From: Methanobrevibacter_A sp964431035
Lineage (GTDB): Archaea > Methanobacteriota > Methanobacteria > Methanobacteriales > Methanobacteriaceae
Assembly (NCBI GenBank): GCA_964431035.1
Contig: CAYSIF010000005.1
Coordinates: forward strand, 1-64,000
Direction: 5' to 3'
Length of the DNA: 64,000 bases
The position numbers and the translations under genes are program-made. Under the pieces are notes generated by a model. That model was not told the DNA's origin. It searched no databases and saw only the letters and a list, made by a program, of their open reading frames with translations. Positions 26,986 through 35,495 of this stretch are shown piece after piece (position 1 is the first letter of the stretch; every line of letters begins with the position of its first letter).

Positions 26986-28104
26986 TTAGAATATGTCTTT
27001 TATTTCAGTTTTACCGTTTGTAGTATCTATTATGCATACTCTTTCAGCACATGCAAGGCATGGATCACATGAGGCATAGGTTGATACTGCATCTGCTACT
27101 GTTGCAACGTTTTTTAGCATGAAGTTTTCACATGAGTCTATGTTCATTATGCTTGGTGTTCTTATACTGATGTGTTTTATAAGGTTTCCATTTGTTTCTA
27201 TCATGTATGTTACTTCTCCTCTTGGTGCTTCGTTTCTATGTTCTCCGAATCCTGTTCCTATTTCTGCAGGTACTCTTACTGGGCCTTCAGGTATGTTTTC
27301 TATTGCATATTTTAGTAGGTCTATGGATTGTGTTACTTCATTGTAACGGTTCATTGTTCTTGCGAAGTTGTCTCCTTCTTTTCTCCATATTGGTTTGAAG
27401 TCGAAGTAGTCTTTGTATGTTGGGTGTGGTTCTCTGTAGTCGTGTTTTAATCCGCTTGCTCGTCCTATTGGTCCTACTGCTCTTCCTTTTATTGCTTCTT
27501 CTCGTGTCATTATTCCAACGCCTTTACTACGTAGGCCGAGTAGTGGTCCTTCTTCGTATAATTTTACGTGTAGTTCGTAGTCTTCTTCAATGTGTGATAT
27601 TCTTTCTAGGATTGCGTCGAGGTGTTCTTGTTTTGCGTCCATTCTAACTCCTCCGACTACATTCCATCCCATGTTAACACGGTTTCCTGTTAGTAGTTCT
27701 ATTGCGTCCATTGCATATTCTCTTAGGTTTAATACATCCATGTATAATGTTTCATGGTCCATTGTTTTGAAGAATGTTGAGTTAGCTAGTAAGTGTGATT
27801 GTATACGGTCCAGTTCGTTGGTTATTACTCTTAAGAATTGTGCTCTTGGTGGTGCTTGTATGTCGCTTATTTGTTCTATTGTTTCTGCGAAGGTTTGTGT
27901 GTGTTCATAGCTGCATATTCCACATATTCTTTCTGATAAGTAGATTGCTTTTTGCCATGTTTTTCCTTCCATAATTTTTTCTATTCCTCGGTGAACATAA
28001 CCATAATCTATTTCTGCATCTATGACTTTTTCGCCTTCGGTTTTTAGTTTTAGTCTTAATGGTTCTTTTAAACCGGGATGTATTGGACCTATTGGTAAAA
28101 TCAT
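26986..28104 (-). CDS. ehaO: Eha [NiFe]-hydrogenase large (catalytic) subunit
   Basis: The 372-residue subunit binds the NiFe site through RICGIC (Cys61 and Cys64) and DPCLAC (Cys349 and Cys352); all four ligands are present. It is of the short group 4 energy-converting type, homologous to NuoD of complex I, and acts at the inner face of the membrane. The C-terminal extension after the second Cys pair is only about 20 residues. It follows the small subunit by 32 bp. Being fifteenth in gene order after ehaA agrees with the letter O for the Eha large subunit. Confidence 0.92.
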   Translation of the reverse strand: MILPIGPIHPGLKEPLRLKLKTEGEKVIDAEIDYGYVHRGIEKIMEGKTWQKAIYLSERICGICSYEHTQTFAETIEQISDIQAPPRAQFLRVITNELDRIQSHLLANSTFFKTMDHETLYMDVLNLREYAMDAIELLTGNRVNMGWNVVGGVRMDAKQEHLDAILERISHIEEDYELHVKLYEEGPLLGLRSKGVGIMTREEAIKGRAVGPIGRASGLKHDYREPHPTYKDYFDFKPIWRKEGDNFARTMNRYNEVTQSIDLLKYAIENIPEGPVRVPAEIGTGFGEHRNEAPRGEVTYMIETNGNLIKHISIRTPSIMNIDSCENFMLKNVATVADAVSTYASCDPCLACAERVCIIDTTNGKTEIKDIF

Positions 28105-28136
28105 AAGAACATAACCACCATTTTTTTATCTTTTTT

Positions 28137-28586
28137 TTATTCTTTTTCTTTTGCTCTTGCTGCTATTGCATCTGGACCTGCTGCTAGTATTGCTTCTAAT
28201 ATTTCGTTTGGACGTGGAGGGCATCCTGGAACTTCTGCTGCTATTGGTATGAATTGTGATGCTGGAGCGTTTACTCTTCCTCCTTCTTGGTTGAAAACAT
28301 CTCCTGATTGTGGGCAGTTTCCTATTGCTACTACTATTTTTGGTTCTGGCATTTTTGTATATATTCTTCGTAGGTTTTCTTTCCAGTGATCTGTTACTGC
28401 TCCTGTTAGTAGTATTACATCAGCTTCACGAGGATTATTGTTTAAATAAATACCATATTGTTCTAAATCATAACGTGGGCTGGTTAATGCTACAAGTTCA
28501 ACATCACACCCGTTACAACCTCCACAGTTAACTATACATACATGTATTGAGGTTTTTCTGAATATGTCTTTTAATCCATCTAACAT
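28137..28586 (-). CDS. ehaN: Eha [NiFe]-hydrogenase small subunit
   Basis: The 149-residue NuoB-like subunit carries one [4Fe-4S] cluster near the NiFe site. Its four ligands are visible: Cys21 and Cys24 in CGGCNGC, Cys91 in AIGNCPQSGD and Cys122 in VPGCPPRP. No membrane segment is seen. AGAGGAT precedes the ATG. It lies between EhaM and the large subunit gene with short gaps, so the three should be made together. Confidence 0.92.
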   Translation of the reverse strand: MLDGLKDIFRKTSIHVCIVNCGGCNGCDVELVALTSPRYDLEQYGIYLNNNPREADVILLTGAVTDHWKENLRRIYTKMPEPKIVVAIGNCPQSGDVFNQEGGRVNAPASQFIPIAAEVPGCPPRPNEILEAILAAGPDAIAARAKEKE

Positions 28587-28590
28587 TTTT

Positions 28591-28974
28591 TTATAATCCT
28601 CTTAATAAGTTTAATAGTTCATTTCTTCCTTCTTTTAGTGCTTCATCATAGGATGATTGGTTTTTAACTATTTTTTTAGCTATAGGGAGAATGATTTTAT
28701 TTGCTTCTTCAATATTTGTCATATTTAATACTTCTATAAACCAGTGAAAGTGTAAATCAGCATATAATTTACGGTATATTGCTTCATGTTTTGATGATTC
28801 AAATGTTGCATGTAGAGCATCTATTTGACTCATATCTAAGTTTTTTAGGAATATTTCATTCATATCTTCTGCACTAATATTTAATTCTTCACTTAGTGGT
28901 TTTATAACATCTTTTTGCCATTGATATGAATTTAATTCTCTTAGTTTCATTTCACGAAGCAAATCTTCACTCAT
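28591..28974 (-). CDS. ehaM: Eha hydrophilic subunit M (DUF1959 family)
   Basis: The 127-residue soluble protein is all-helical by appearance and matches the DUF1959 family, whose Methanothermobacter member is EhaM. It has no Cys, so it carries no cluster. A conserved-looking ADLHFHWFIEVL segment (about 70-81) is notable for its aromatic and His residues. AAGGAGA precedes the ATG and 4 bp separate the stop from ehaN. Its position directly before the small and large subunits is a main reason for calling this cluster Eha and not Ehb. Confidence 0.82.
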   Translation of the reverse strand: MSEDLLREMKLRELNSYQWQKDVIKPLSEELNISAEDMNEIFLKNLDMSQIDALHATFESSKHEAIYRKLYADLHFHWFIEVLNMTNIEEANKIILPIAKKIVKNQSSYDEALKEGRNELLNLLRGL

Positions 28975-28991
28975 AAATATTTCTCCTTTTT

Positions 28992-29318
28992 TTAAAATAT
29001 TTGTATGTATCTTAATAGCCAGATTATTATTCCTACTAATATGCCGATTACTGTTTCTTTTCTTCCGTAACCTGGACGCATTTCTAGTACAAATCCGATT
29101 AGGAATAATGCTACTGATATTAGGATTATTAAATAATTTGAAGGTATTAAACTATAGTTAATTAAAATTATCCAACCGATTAGGGACATTATTAAAGCTA
29201 TAATATCTATTTTTTGTATTACATAAATTTCTCCATGCCATTTGTAACTTGTTTTCAATCCTATAACTGATCCTAGGATGAAAACTAATAGATATATTAA
29301 TAGTGATATTATGTTCAT
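28992..29318 (-). CDS. ehaL: Eha membrane subunit L
   Basis: The 108-residue integral membrane protein has about four hydrophobic segments (about 3-20, 38-55, 62-80, 89-106). The loop EMRPGYGRKE near residue 83 is polar and probably faces the cytoplasm. No catalytic motif is visible. It is a non-conserved small subunit assigned by position. GAGGT precedes the ATG. Confidence 0.72.
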   Translation of the reverse strand: MNIISLLIYLLVFILGSVIGLKTSYKWHGEIYVIQKIDIIALIMSLIGWIILINYSLIPSNYLIILISVALFLIGFVLEMRPGYGRKETVIGILVGIIIWLLRYIQIF

Positions 29319-29348
29319 TTTAATTTAAAACCTCAAATTATTATTTTT

Positions 29349-29618
29349 TTAGACCATTACATAAAGTGATACAAATGATACTGCGATTATGATTAATGTT
29401 ATAAAAAACATTATCTTTTCTAGTTTTTCGTTGAGTTCTGATACTCTTTCAGAGTTACTTTTAAGGATTAATGGGAAGAATATTAGGCCAATAATCATTA
29501 TTGGTATTCCTTGAGTAAATCCTGCACTTCCTTGTAGGAATGTTACTAGGGCTCCACATATTGTGATACCTAATGCGACAAATGAAAGTAGTAATGTGAA
29601 ATCTTGTTCTTCATTCAT
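29349..29618 (-). CDS. ehaK: Eha membrane subunit K
   Basis: The 89-residue protein has two N-terminal hydrophobic segments (about 8-30 and 34-52), a charged linker with SERVSELNEKLEK, and a third segment at 69-88. AGGAGG lies 11 bp before the ATG. It follows the NuoH-like subunit by 18 bp and is assigned by order in the cluster. Confidence 0.7.
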   Translation of the reverse strand: MNEEQDFTLLLSFVALGITICGALVTFLQGSAGFTQGIPIMIIGLIFFPLILKSNSERVSELNEKLEKIMFFITLIIIAVSFVSLYVMV

Positions 29619-29636
29619 AACTCATTAATCCTCCTT

Positions 29637-30497
29637 TTATATTATTATTGTTATTATTGTAGCAACTATACATACTACTGCAATTGTAATTTGCATCATT
29701 ACAGAATGATTAGGGTTTAACATTGGAGTTAATGCACTGATAAATCCTGTTATTATTGTAATTATAATCATTGCTATAATTGTCCATAGTAAACTTATTG
29801 GACCGAAGAATACTGTTAGGAAAACCCATAGTAACATGTACCATGAGATACTGTCTGTAAACATTAAGAATCCTCTTAGGAATCCGTAATGTTCTGTTTC
29901 GTAACCACTTATTAATTCTTTAGCATGTGTAATTGAAAATGGATTGTATGGAGATTTGCTGATTATCAATGTGAAGAACATGAATGTTGCGAATGGCATT
30001 TGTAGTGCTAATGGTCCGTTTACACATTGATATGTTGTTAATGCTTGAATATTCATTGTTCCTGTTTTTAGGAATATTAATGCTAGTGATGCGAATAGTG
30101 GTAATTCTGCTGATGCTGAGAAGACTGCTCTGACACAGCTTAGTTTTCCATATGGTGATCCACTGCTACTTCCTGCATTGTGTTCTGTGATTTTTTGGAT
30201 TGCATAGATACCGAATATTATTAGTAGTGAACCTTTCATTACTGGCCCTTCAATAATACCTGTTATCCAGACTCCACAGTATATTACTACTATTGCAATA
30301 TAGAATGGGACTGATGCGGATTTTGGGAAACCTGTTTCTTTAAAGAAGAATTTTACACTATGTAATAGGTATTGTATTATTGGAGGGCCTGGTCTGAGTT
30401 GGACACGTGCCATTACTTTTCGGTGCAATCCTAAAAGTAAACTTCCAAGGAGGAATGCCACTATGACATTTATAATAATATTCAACATTAAATTCAT
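29637..30497 (-). CDS. ehaJ: Eha membrane subunit J, NuoH/HyfC-like
   Basis: The 286-residue protein has about seven or eight membrane segments and the NuoH/HycD family layout. The signature VQLRPGPP (about 32-39) is the family's quinone-module loop, and SGYETEHYGFLRG (about 195-207) corresponds to the conserved acidic cytoplasmic loop. It joins the peripheral hydrogenase module to the ion-translocating membrane arm. ATG 30497 is chosen with GGAG 9 bp upstream; a TTG five codons earlier overlaps that site. It is tenth in order, which agrees with the letter J. Confidence 0.85.
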   Translation of the reverse strand: MNLMLNIIINVIVAFLLGSLLLGLHRKVMARVQLRPGPPIIQYLLHSVKFFFKETGFPKSASVPFYIAIVVIYCGVWITGIIEGPVMKGSLLIIFGIYAIQKITEHNAGSSSGSPYGKLSCVRAVFSASAELPLFASLALIFLKTGTMNIQALTTYQCVNGPLALQMPFATFMFFTLIISKSPYNPFSITHAKELISGYETEHYGFLRGFLMFTDSISWYMLLWVFLTVFFGPISLLWTIIAMIIITIITGFISALTPMLNPNHSVMMQITIAVVCIVATIITIII

Positions 30498-30522
30498 TTG
30501 ATAAAACTCCAATAGTTACTGA

Positions 30523-30735
30523 TTAATATCCTGTAAATGGTTCTTTAAGTCTTTCTTCTATTTCATCTTCTTTTGGTTGTGACATATTTAGTAAACCTAG
30601 TGATAGGATGAATAATGGTATGCAAATTATAGCTAGTGCCATTGTGATGTAGGCTGTAGTGAAGAAGCCATATATGATACCGATTAGTGAGATTATTAAT
30701 GTTATACCACATACAATTTTTAAAATATTCATCAT
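30523..30735 (-). CDS. ehaI: Eha membrane subunit I
   Basis: The 70-residue protein has two hydrophobic segments (about 5-26 and 29-50), followed by an acidic tail (PKEDEIEERLKEPFTGY). It starts with two Met codons and has only a weak ribosome binding site, GTTGAT. Function is unknown; assignment is by position between the NuoL/M-like subunit and the NuoH-like subunit. Confidence 0.7.
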   Translation of the reverse strand: MMNILKIVCGITLIISLIGIIYGFFTTAYITMALAIICIPLFILSLGLLNMSQPKEDEIEERLKEPFTGY

Positions 30736-30757
30736 TTATCAACTACTATTATTTTTT

Positions 30758-31435
30758 TTATAATACTCCTATGACTATTAAAAGTATTTCTATTGCTCTT
30801 ATTAGTATGAATAGTGAGCTTAAGTGTATAATTAGTATGAATGGAGAACCTGTTGTTCTGAACATTTCTGCTTTTGTTGCGAAGAATGGTGCGATACCTG
30901 ATTCTCCCATGACTCCTATGAACATTAGGATTGCTCCGAATATCATCATTGGAGTTGCATGTATACTTCCTAGTTCTAATATGCTTAGTGTTCCGCTGGA
31001 TGCTAGTATTATGCTTGCTCCTCCAAATAATGGTAGGCCACACATCATTGCAATTAGACCGTATTGGTATGCTGCGTCTAGTACACTTATTTCTTTTACT
31101 GCTGAGACTATTCCTATATTCACTATTCCTACAAGTGCCATGAATAGTGTGAAGTTGTATAGGTCTCCTGTGACCATGGCTCCTGCAGTTGCTATTCCGC
31201 AGATTATTGCTAGGAATCTGCGTTGTTTGAATTCTGCTAGTCCTATTGATTTTTCTGTGTTTGTTAGTTTTCCGAAGCTTGCTTCGATTTGTGTTTCTGT
31301 TTTACTTATGCTTATTAGGAGTGTGAAGAGTAAGATAACTACTAGCATGAATAAATGGAATGGGTTTATATAGAATACTATGTCTCCTAATGGTACTATT
31401 CCAAGTATATTTCCACCTAAATTTTCTATAAACAT
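30758..31435 (-). CDS. ehaH: Eha membrane subunit H, short NuoL/M-like
   Basis: The 225-residue protein has about six membrane segments and resembles part of the antiporter-like NuoL/M family: GDLYNFTLFMALVGIVNIG (about 90-108), then GESGIAPFFATKAEM (about 172-186), the latter like the conserved Lys-bearing helix of those subunits. It probably forms part of the ion path. It is much shorter than full NuoL/M. AAGGGAGT, inside the end of ehaG, precedes the ATG. Confidence 0.78.
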   Translation of the reverse strand: MFIENLGGNILGIVPLGDIVFYINPFHLFMLVVILLFTLLISISKTETQIEASFGKLTNTEKSIGLAEFKQRRFLAIICGIATAGAMVTGDLYNFTLFMALVGIVNIGIVSAVKEISVLDAAYQYGLIAMMCGLPLFGGASIILASSGTLSILELGSIHATPMMIFGAILMFIGVMGESGIAPFFATKAEMFRTTGSPFILIIHLSSLFILIRAIEILLIVIGVL

Positions 31436-31441
31436 ATTATT

Positions 31442-32113
31442 TTACTCCCTTCTGTACTCCTCTCTCATTAGAGCTCCTATTAGTCCTACTTTACTTCCTA
31501 CTTTGATTAGTAGTCCGAATGCGGAGAGTAGTAGTGCTAGTAACCAGAATTTTGGTATTGCGAAGAATATGCAGAATGCTATTATCCAGAGTACCCATCC
31601 TACTCCACTGATTCCACTTAGTCCGTTTATTACGTTTAGTGGTAGTCCTCGTGCTTTGCGTGAGAATATGTAGAATAATATTCCTGCTCCTGCAACAGCT
31701 CCTCCTGTGAATCCGCTTAACCATATTCCGTATGCTATGAGGATGAATGCTATGAAGTTTGGTGCTGTTGTTAGGATTTCCATGTCGTTTAGTAGTGGTA
31801 GTGGTAGTAGGCTTGCTTTTTTGTCCATTTTGTGCATTTCACGTGATAGTAGGATTTCGCTTATTGCTAGTGTTTCTGCTAGTTCTACAACAAGTCCTGG
31901 TAGTACTAGTGCTTCTGCTAGGTCTGTTCCTAGTGCTCCTACTATTATTAGCATTGCTAGTCCCATGAGATCTGTTAGTATTAGTATTTGGATGTCTCTT
32001 TTTTCTATTGCTATTCCTATTAGTCCTATGAATGCTACTATTAGTCCTGTGTATATTGCTGGTAGGTACATGTTAATGTATGCTGTGGGTACTGCGGTTG
32101 GGATGTATATCAT
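31442..32113 (-). CDS. ehaG: Eha membrane subunit G
   Basis: The 223-residue protein has about six membrane segments. A polar loop with ILLSREMHKMDKKAS (about 88-102) follows an acidic, hydrophobic stretch (GTDLAEALVLPGLVVELAET) that looks like an ion-path helix pair. The ATG directly abuts the ehaF stop, and the ribosome binding site GGAGGGA lies inside ehaF, so translation is coupled. It belongs to a family described as related to NADH dehydrogenase subunit N. Confidence 0.77.
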   Translation of the reverse strand: MIYIPTAVPTAYINMYLPAIYTGLIVAFIGLIGIAIEKRDIQILILTDLMGLAMLIIVGALGTDLAEALVLPGLVVELAETLAISEILLSREMHKMDKKASLLPLPLLNDMEILTTAPNFIAFILIAYGIWLSGFTGGAVAGAGILFYIFSRKARGLPLNVINGLSGISGVGWVLWIIAFCIFFAIPKFWLLALLLSAFGLLIKVGSKVGLIGALMREEYRRE

Positions 32114-32710
32114 TTAGTTATCCCTCCGGTTTTGTTTGATGTGTGCTATTCTGTTGTTTTCTTCTACGTCGTGGTTTAGTTTTTTGCCTTCAGTTATTGC
32201 TTGTTTTATGTCTTTTTTTATTGTTTCTTCTTCGTTTTTGTGGTTCATTGTGAAGTTTATTGCTAGCCATGAGCTTATTATGAATGCCATCATTAGTATG
32301 CTGGATTCTAGTATTGTGTCGAATCCTCTTGTGTAGTATAGTATTTCGTCTATGAGTCCTCCTGGTGAGGAGTATATTGTTGTTCCGAAGTATTTGCTCA
32401 TGTCACTCATGAATATGCTTGGAGGTGTCATGTATGCTGTTATTTGTCCTAGTTGTGGTTCGTATTGTGGGTATTGTGGGTGTATTATTCCTGGTGTTTT
32501 TAGTACTTCTCCTCCTCTGTCATATGGTGCTAGATGTGAGCTTGTGTTTTCTATTTGGCTTTGTGGTGCTGGTCTTGTGTATAGTTGGTCTGGGTTGAGT
32601 TCCATTGGTATGATGAATCCCATTACTAGGACTATTGCCATTATTACTGCGAATAGTCTTGGGATGTTTTTTGGGGTTGCTAGTTTGTTCCAGATTTCTC
32701 CTATGTTCAT
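32114..32710 (-). CDS. ehaF: Eha membrane subunit F
   Basis: The 198-residue protein has a hydrophobic segment at about 21-40 and another near 145-165, with a long polar, Pro-rich section between them that probably lies outside the membrane. The tail is strongly charged. Start ATG 32710 overlaps the TGA stop of ehaE (ATGA). The long in-frame extension upstream is ehaE read in another frame and is not coding. No known motif is visible. Confidence 0.75.
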   Translation of the reverse strand: MNIGEIWNKLATPKNIPRLFAVIMAIVLVMGFIIPMELNPDQLYTRPAPQSQIENTSSHLAPYDRGGEVLKTPGIIHPQYPQYEPQLGQITAYMTPPSIFMSDMSKYFGTTIYSSPGGLIDEILYYTRGFDTILESSILMMAFIISSWLAINFTMNHKNEEETIKKDIKQAITEGKKLNHDVEENNRIAHIKQNRRDN

Positions 32711-32967
32711 ACGTCTGCCCCCAGTTCTTCTAGTCTTGTTATTGCTCTGAATAGTATTAGTGTTATTACTACTGTTGTTGTTATGAATGTTAGTGCTGCT
32801 AGTGTGTGGTTGTATGTTAGTAGTATTAGGCTTACTCCAATTCCTGGTATTTCTGTGTTTATTGTTCTTACTATTGGGTCTTTTACTCCTGGACCCCATA
32901 CTACTGCTATACTTCCGAGTATTGAGAGTATTATTCCTAGATAGAAGAATATTTCTACATTAAACAT
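32707..32967 (-). CDS. ehaE: Eha membrane subunit E
   Basis: The 86-residue protein has about three hydrophobic segments (about 5-24, 36-54, 56-76). ATG 32967 is preferred because AAGGTGA lies 5 bp upstream inside ehaD; a GTG three codons earlier overlaps that site. It overlaps ehaD by 8 bp and ehaF by 4 bp. Its size and spacing resemble small MnhF/NuoK-like membrane subunits, but no motif proves this. Confidence 0.75.
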   Translation of the reverse strand: MFNVEIFFYLGIILSILGSIAVVWGPGVKDPIVRTINTEIPGIGVSLILLTYNHTLAALTFITTTVVITLILFRAITRLEELGADV

Positions 32968-33241
32968 ATTCTTCACCTTCTGTTTTTGTTTTTCTTATTT
33001 GGTCTAGTTTTATTAGTGATAGTAGGAATATTACTATTGATAGTGGGCTTAGTATTGCTACTATTAGTGCTACGTCTAGGTATTGTGCTGCTACTATTGC
33101 TAAAAATAGTCCTGTGTCTGCTAGGGATAACATTATGATTTTGTCTAGTGGTTTTTTGAGTAGTATGACTCCTATTGTTCCTATTATTAGGAGTATTGCT
33201 GATATGCTTGTTATGTTTACATAGTTTATGATGTTTATCAT
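32960..33241 (-). CDS. ehaD: Eha membrane subunit D
   Basis: The 93-residue protein has three hydrophobic segments (about 10-26, 31-50, 53-76) and a charged tail (DQIRKTKTEGEEYV). ATG 33241 is preferred to a TTG three codons upstream. Its tail carries the ribosome binding site for ehaE. The three-helix plan is like MnhF/NuoK-type subunits, by shape only. Confidence 0.75.
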   Translation of the reverse strand: MINIINYVNITSISAILLIIGTIGVILLKKPLDKIIMLSLADTGLFLAIVAAQYLDVALIVAILSPLSIVIFLLSLIKLDQIRKTKTEGEEYV

Positions 33242-33254
33242 TGTTATCAACTTT

Positions 33255-33515
33255 TTAATCTAGGACTATTTCGTTATCTAATTTTTTTAGTGTGTATGCT
33301 ATTGCATTACTACCTATTGTGCTGGTTATGAAGAATGTTGTTGCTACTATAAAGCCGAACATTGATTGTGAGTATAGTGCTATTATTCCTGTTATTCCGA
33401 AGTCTATAACGTTCATGTATAATAGTTTTTCTACTCTGTTTTGTGTGATTAATGTTCTTAGTGCCATTAGTATGATTATTATACCAATGATTGTTATGTA
33501 TACTTCATTAACCAA
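33255..33515 (-). CDS. ehaC: Eha membrane subunit C
   Basis: The 86-residue protein has about three hydrophobic segments and a C-terminal KKLDNEIVLD tail, a NuoK/MnhC-like shape. The start appears to be TTG 33515, with GGTGA 6 bp before it inside the end of ehaB and no in-frame ATG until residue 17. Two bp separate it from ehaB. Confidence 0.75.
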   Translation of the reverse strand: MVNEVYITIIGIIIILMALRTLITQNRVEKLLYMNVIDFGITGIIALYSQSMFGFIVATTFFITSTIGSNAIAYTLKKLDNEIVLD

Positions 33516-33517
33516 TC

Positions 33518-34021
33518 TTATTCACCATCTTTTGTGTATCTGTTCATCTTTTTTGCTAGTGTTCCAAGTAGTTTTGAGGAGTATTTGTGGTAGATTCCTT
33601 GGATTATTGTTATGCTTATTATTGATCCGCATATGCACATTGCTGGGTCTATTCCTATGAAGCTTAGTAGGAATATTAGTATTGTCATTGTTAGTGTTCC
33701 TGTTGTTCCTGCATATCCTGGGTCTGCGCATAGTCTGTTTCCTATTAGTATTAGGAGTGCTGCTATTAGTCCTCCTTGGTATCCTAAGAACATTACTGCG
33801 ATTGAGGATATTAGTGTTCCTGCTGATGCGTCTGGTGAGCATAGTATGTTTCCTTGGAAGTATCCTCCTGCTAGGTCTCCTTCTCGTTTTTTAATGTCTT
33901 GTCCTACTATTTTTGCTCCTTTTACTCCTGCTTGTTCAGGTAGTCCGAAGTAGGTATCTACTATTGTGAAGTTTAGGAAGGATACTATTGTTGCGATTAT
34001 TATTCCTATTAGTAGGTTCAT
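33518..34021 (-). CDS. ehaB: Eha membrane subunit B
   Basis: The 167-residue protein has about four membrane segments. A long polar loop near residues 25-60 (GLPEQAGVKGAKIVGQDIKK) precedes the second, and a LCADPGYAGTTGTLT segment lies at about 99-113. No catalytic motif is seen; it is one of the non-conserved integral membrane subunits. Three bp separate it from ehaA. Confidence 0.77.
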   Translation of the reverse strand: MNLLIGIIIATIVSFLNFTIVDTYFGLPEQAGVKGAKIVGQDIKKREGDLAGGYFQGNILCSPDASAGTLISSIAVMFLGYQGGLIAALLILIGNRLCADPGYAGTTGTLTMTILIFLLSFIGIDPAMCICGSIISITIIQGIYHKYSSKLLGTLAKKMNRYTKDGE

Positions 34022-34024
34022 TGT

Positions 34025-34336
34025 TTATTTGCCTCCTTGGGGAGGTTTTGGGAATACTGTGTAAAATAAGTATTTTGTGAATATTGCTGATAGTATTCCG
34101 ATTATTATTGAAATTATTATTCCATGGAATAAGAATGTGTAGCCTAATTTGTTGAAGATTGCTAGTATTCCAACTGCTATTATGGGTGTTGGGAATAGTG
34201 CGCTTACTTCAAATGAGTATCTTATTGGTTTTTCTGGTAGTAAAGGTAGTTTTAATCCTTTTGCTACTATTATTGATACTATTATTGTAATTAGGTATCC
34301 TATTATTAAATACATCTCATTACTTGGAGCTATCAT
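34025..34336 (-). CDS. ehaA: Eha membrane subunit A, first gene of the operon
   Basis: The 103-residue protein has about three membrane segments and a C-terminal FPKPPQGGK. It heads the hydrogenase operon. TATA-like boxes lie about 22-45 bp upstream on the minus strand (TTTATATA within 34358-34367), so its mRNA has a very short or no leader. The 20-bp palindrome at 34412-34431 lies farther upstream and may control the whole unit. Confidence 0.77.
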   Translation of the reverse strand: MIAPSNEMYLIIGYLITIIVSIIVAKGLKLPLLPEKPIRYSFEVSALFPTPIIAVGILAIFNKLGYTFLFHGIIISIIIGILSAIFTKYLFYTVFPKPPQGGK

Positions 34337-34411
34337 ATAATTATTAATTAGCCTATGTTTATATAAATAATTTTATATTTACTCTGTTGTGGTTGATTTT
34401 TTGGCTGTTTA

Positions 34412-34431
34412 AAACCTAAAAATTTAGGTTT
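34412..34431. promoter_or_regulatory. Perfect 9-bp-arm palindrome between the eha operon and galE
   Basis: AAACCTAAA and TTTAGGTTT are exact reverse complements around a 2-bp AA centre. The site lies 76 bp before ehaA and 107 bp before the divergent galE-like gene, upstream of the eha TATA boxes. It is more GC-containing than its surroundings, so chance is less likely. It may bind a regulator of the hydrogenase operon. Confidence 0.55.
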
Positions 34432-34538
34432 GACTAAAAATTTATTTTATAAAAAACATAATAAGATAATAAAAACAAAACATAAATCAACAATATAAAA
34501 AATTATTTAACAAAAATAAGAAGGGTGTAAAAAGCAAA

Positions 34539-35477
34539 ATGGAAAACAAAAACATTGTAATAACTGGAGGCTTAGGATTCATAGGATCCCACATCACAGA
34601 CGAATTACTAGACAATAACCAAATAACAATACTAGACAACTTCTCCACAGGCAAAATGGAAAACCTAAAAAATCCAGAACACCCCAATTTAAAAATAATA
34701 AAAGATGACCTAAACACAGCAAACCTACAACAATTACTAGAAGATAAAGACTACATCTTCCACCTAGCAGCAGCTGCAAGCGTACCACAAAGTATGGAAA
34801 CACCCTTAAACACCCATTCAAACAATGTTGATGGAACAATAAAACTACTAATAGCAGCAAAAGATAGTGACATTGAAAAAATAATATTCTCCAGTAGCAG
34901 TGCAATATACGGGGAAAATCCTAACATGCCCCTAAAAGAAACAGAACAATACATGCCCACAAGCCCATATGCCGCAAGTAAAGCAATTGGAGAAATCTAT
35001 CTAAAAACATTCTATGAATCATATGGATTAAAATACACTGCATTAAGATATTTCAATGTATTTGGACCAAAACAAGATGTTAACAGCCAATATGCTGCAG
35101 TAATCCCTAAATTCATACACAGTATAATAAACAATCAACAACCAATAATCTATGGTGATGGAGAACAAACAAGAGACTTCATATATGTAAAAGACATAGT
35201 TGAAGCAAATATAAAATCAGCACAATCAGATTATAATGGAATAATTAACATAGCTGCAGGAAAAGCATATACAATAAATGAATTATATGATATAATAAGT
35301 GAAGTATTAGAAACAGATATAAAACCAGAATATTTAGATCCAAGACCTGGAGATATAAAACATTCTTACGCATCTGTTGAAAATATGAGTAAAATAAACT
35401 TTAAAGTAGATGAAACAAAGTTCAAAGAACAATTAAAAGAAACAGTAAATTGGTTTAAAGAAACCTATAAAAAATAA
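34539..35477 (+). CDS. UDP-glucose 4-epimerase-like extended SDR
   Basis: The 312-residue protein is an NAD-dependent sugar epimerase of the GalE group. VITGGLGFIGSHI (about 7-19) binds NAD, IFHLAAAASVP follows, SSSSAIYG holds the catalytic Ser, and YAASK (YxxxK) the catalytic pair. The C-terminal RYFNVFGPKQ and GDGEQTRDFIYV segments are typical. It likely makes sugars for surface glycans or pseudomurein. The coding strand is A/C-rich, unlike both flanks. An AAGGGTG-like sequence lies upstream of the ATG. Confidence 0.88.
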   Translation: MENKNIVITGGLGFIGSHITDELLDNNQITILDNFSTGKMENLKNPEHPNLKIIKDDLNTANLQQLLEDKDYIFHLAAAASVPQSMETPLNTHSNNVDGTIKLLIAAKDSDIEKIIFSSSSAIYGENPNMPLKETEQYMPTSPYAASKAIGEIYLKTFYESYGLKYTALRYFNVFGPKQDVNSQYAAVIPKFIHSIINNQQPIIYGDGEQTRDFIYVKDIVEANIKSAQSDYNGIINIAAGKAYTINELYDIISEVLETDIKPEYLDPRPGDIKHSYASVENMSKINFKVDETKFKEQLKETVNWFKETYKK

Positions 35478-35495
35478 AAAAAAGAAGAAGTTTTT

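Noticed and set aside
32711..32899. A longer start for ehaF
   Set aside because: The extension is Asn/Arg/Thr-rich, overlaps ehaE almost entirely and lacks a hydrophobic pattern; ATG 32710 overlaps the ehaE stop in the usual way.
24539..34336. Calling the hydrogenase Ehb
   Set aside because: Gene order (NuoH-like tenth, DUF1959 thirteenth, small and large subunits fourteenth and fifteenth) and the 6- plus 10-cluster polyferredoxins fit Eha; Ehb is described with a 14-cluster polyferredoxin.
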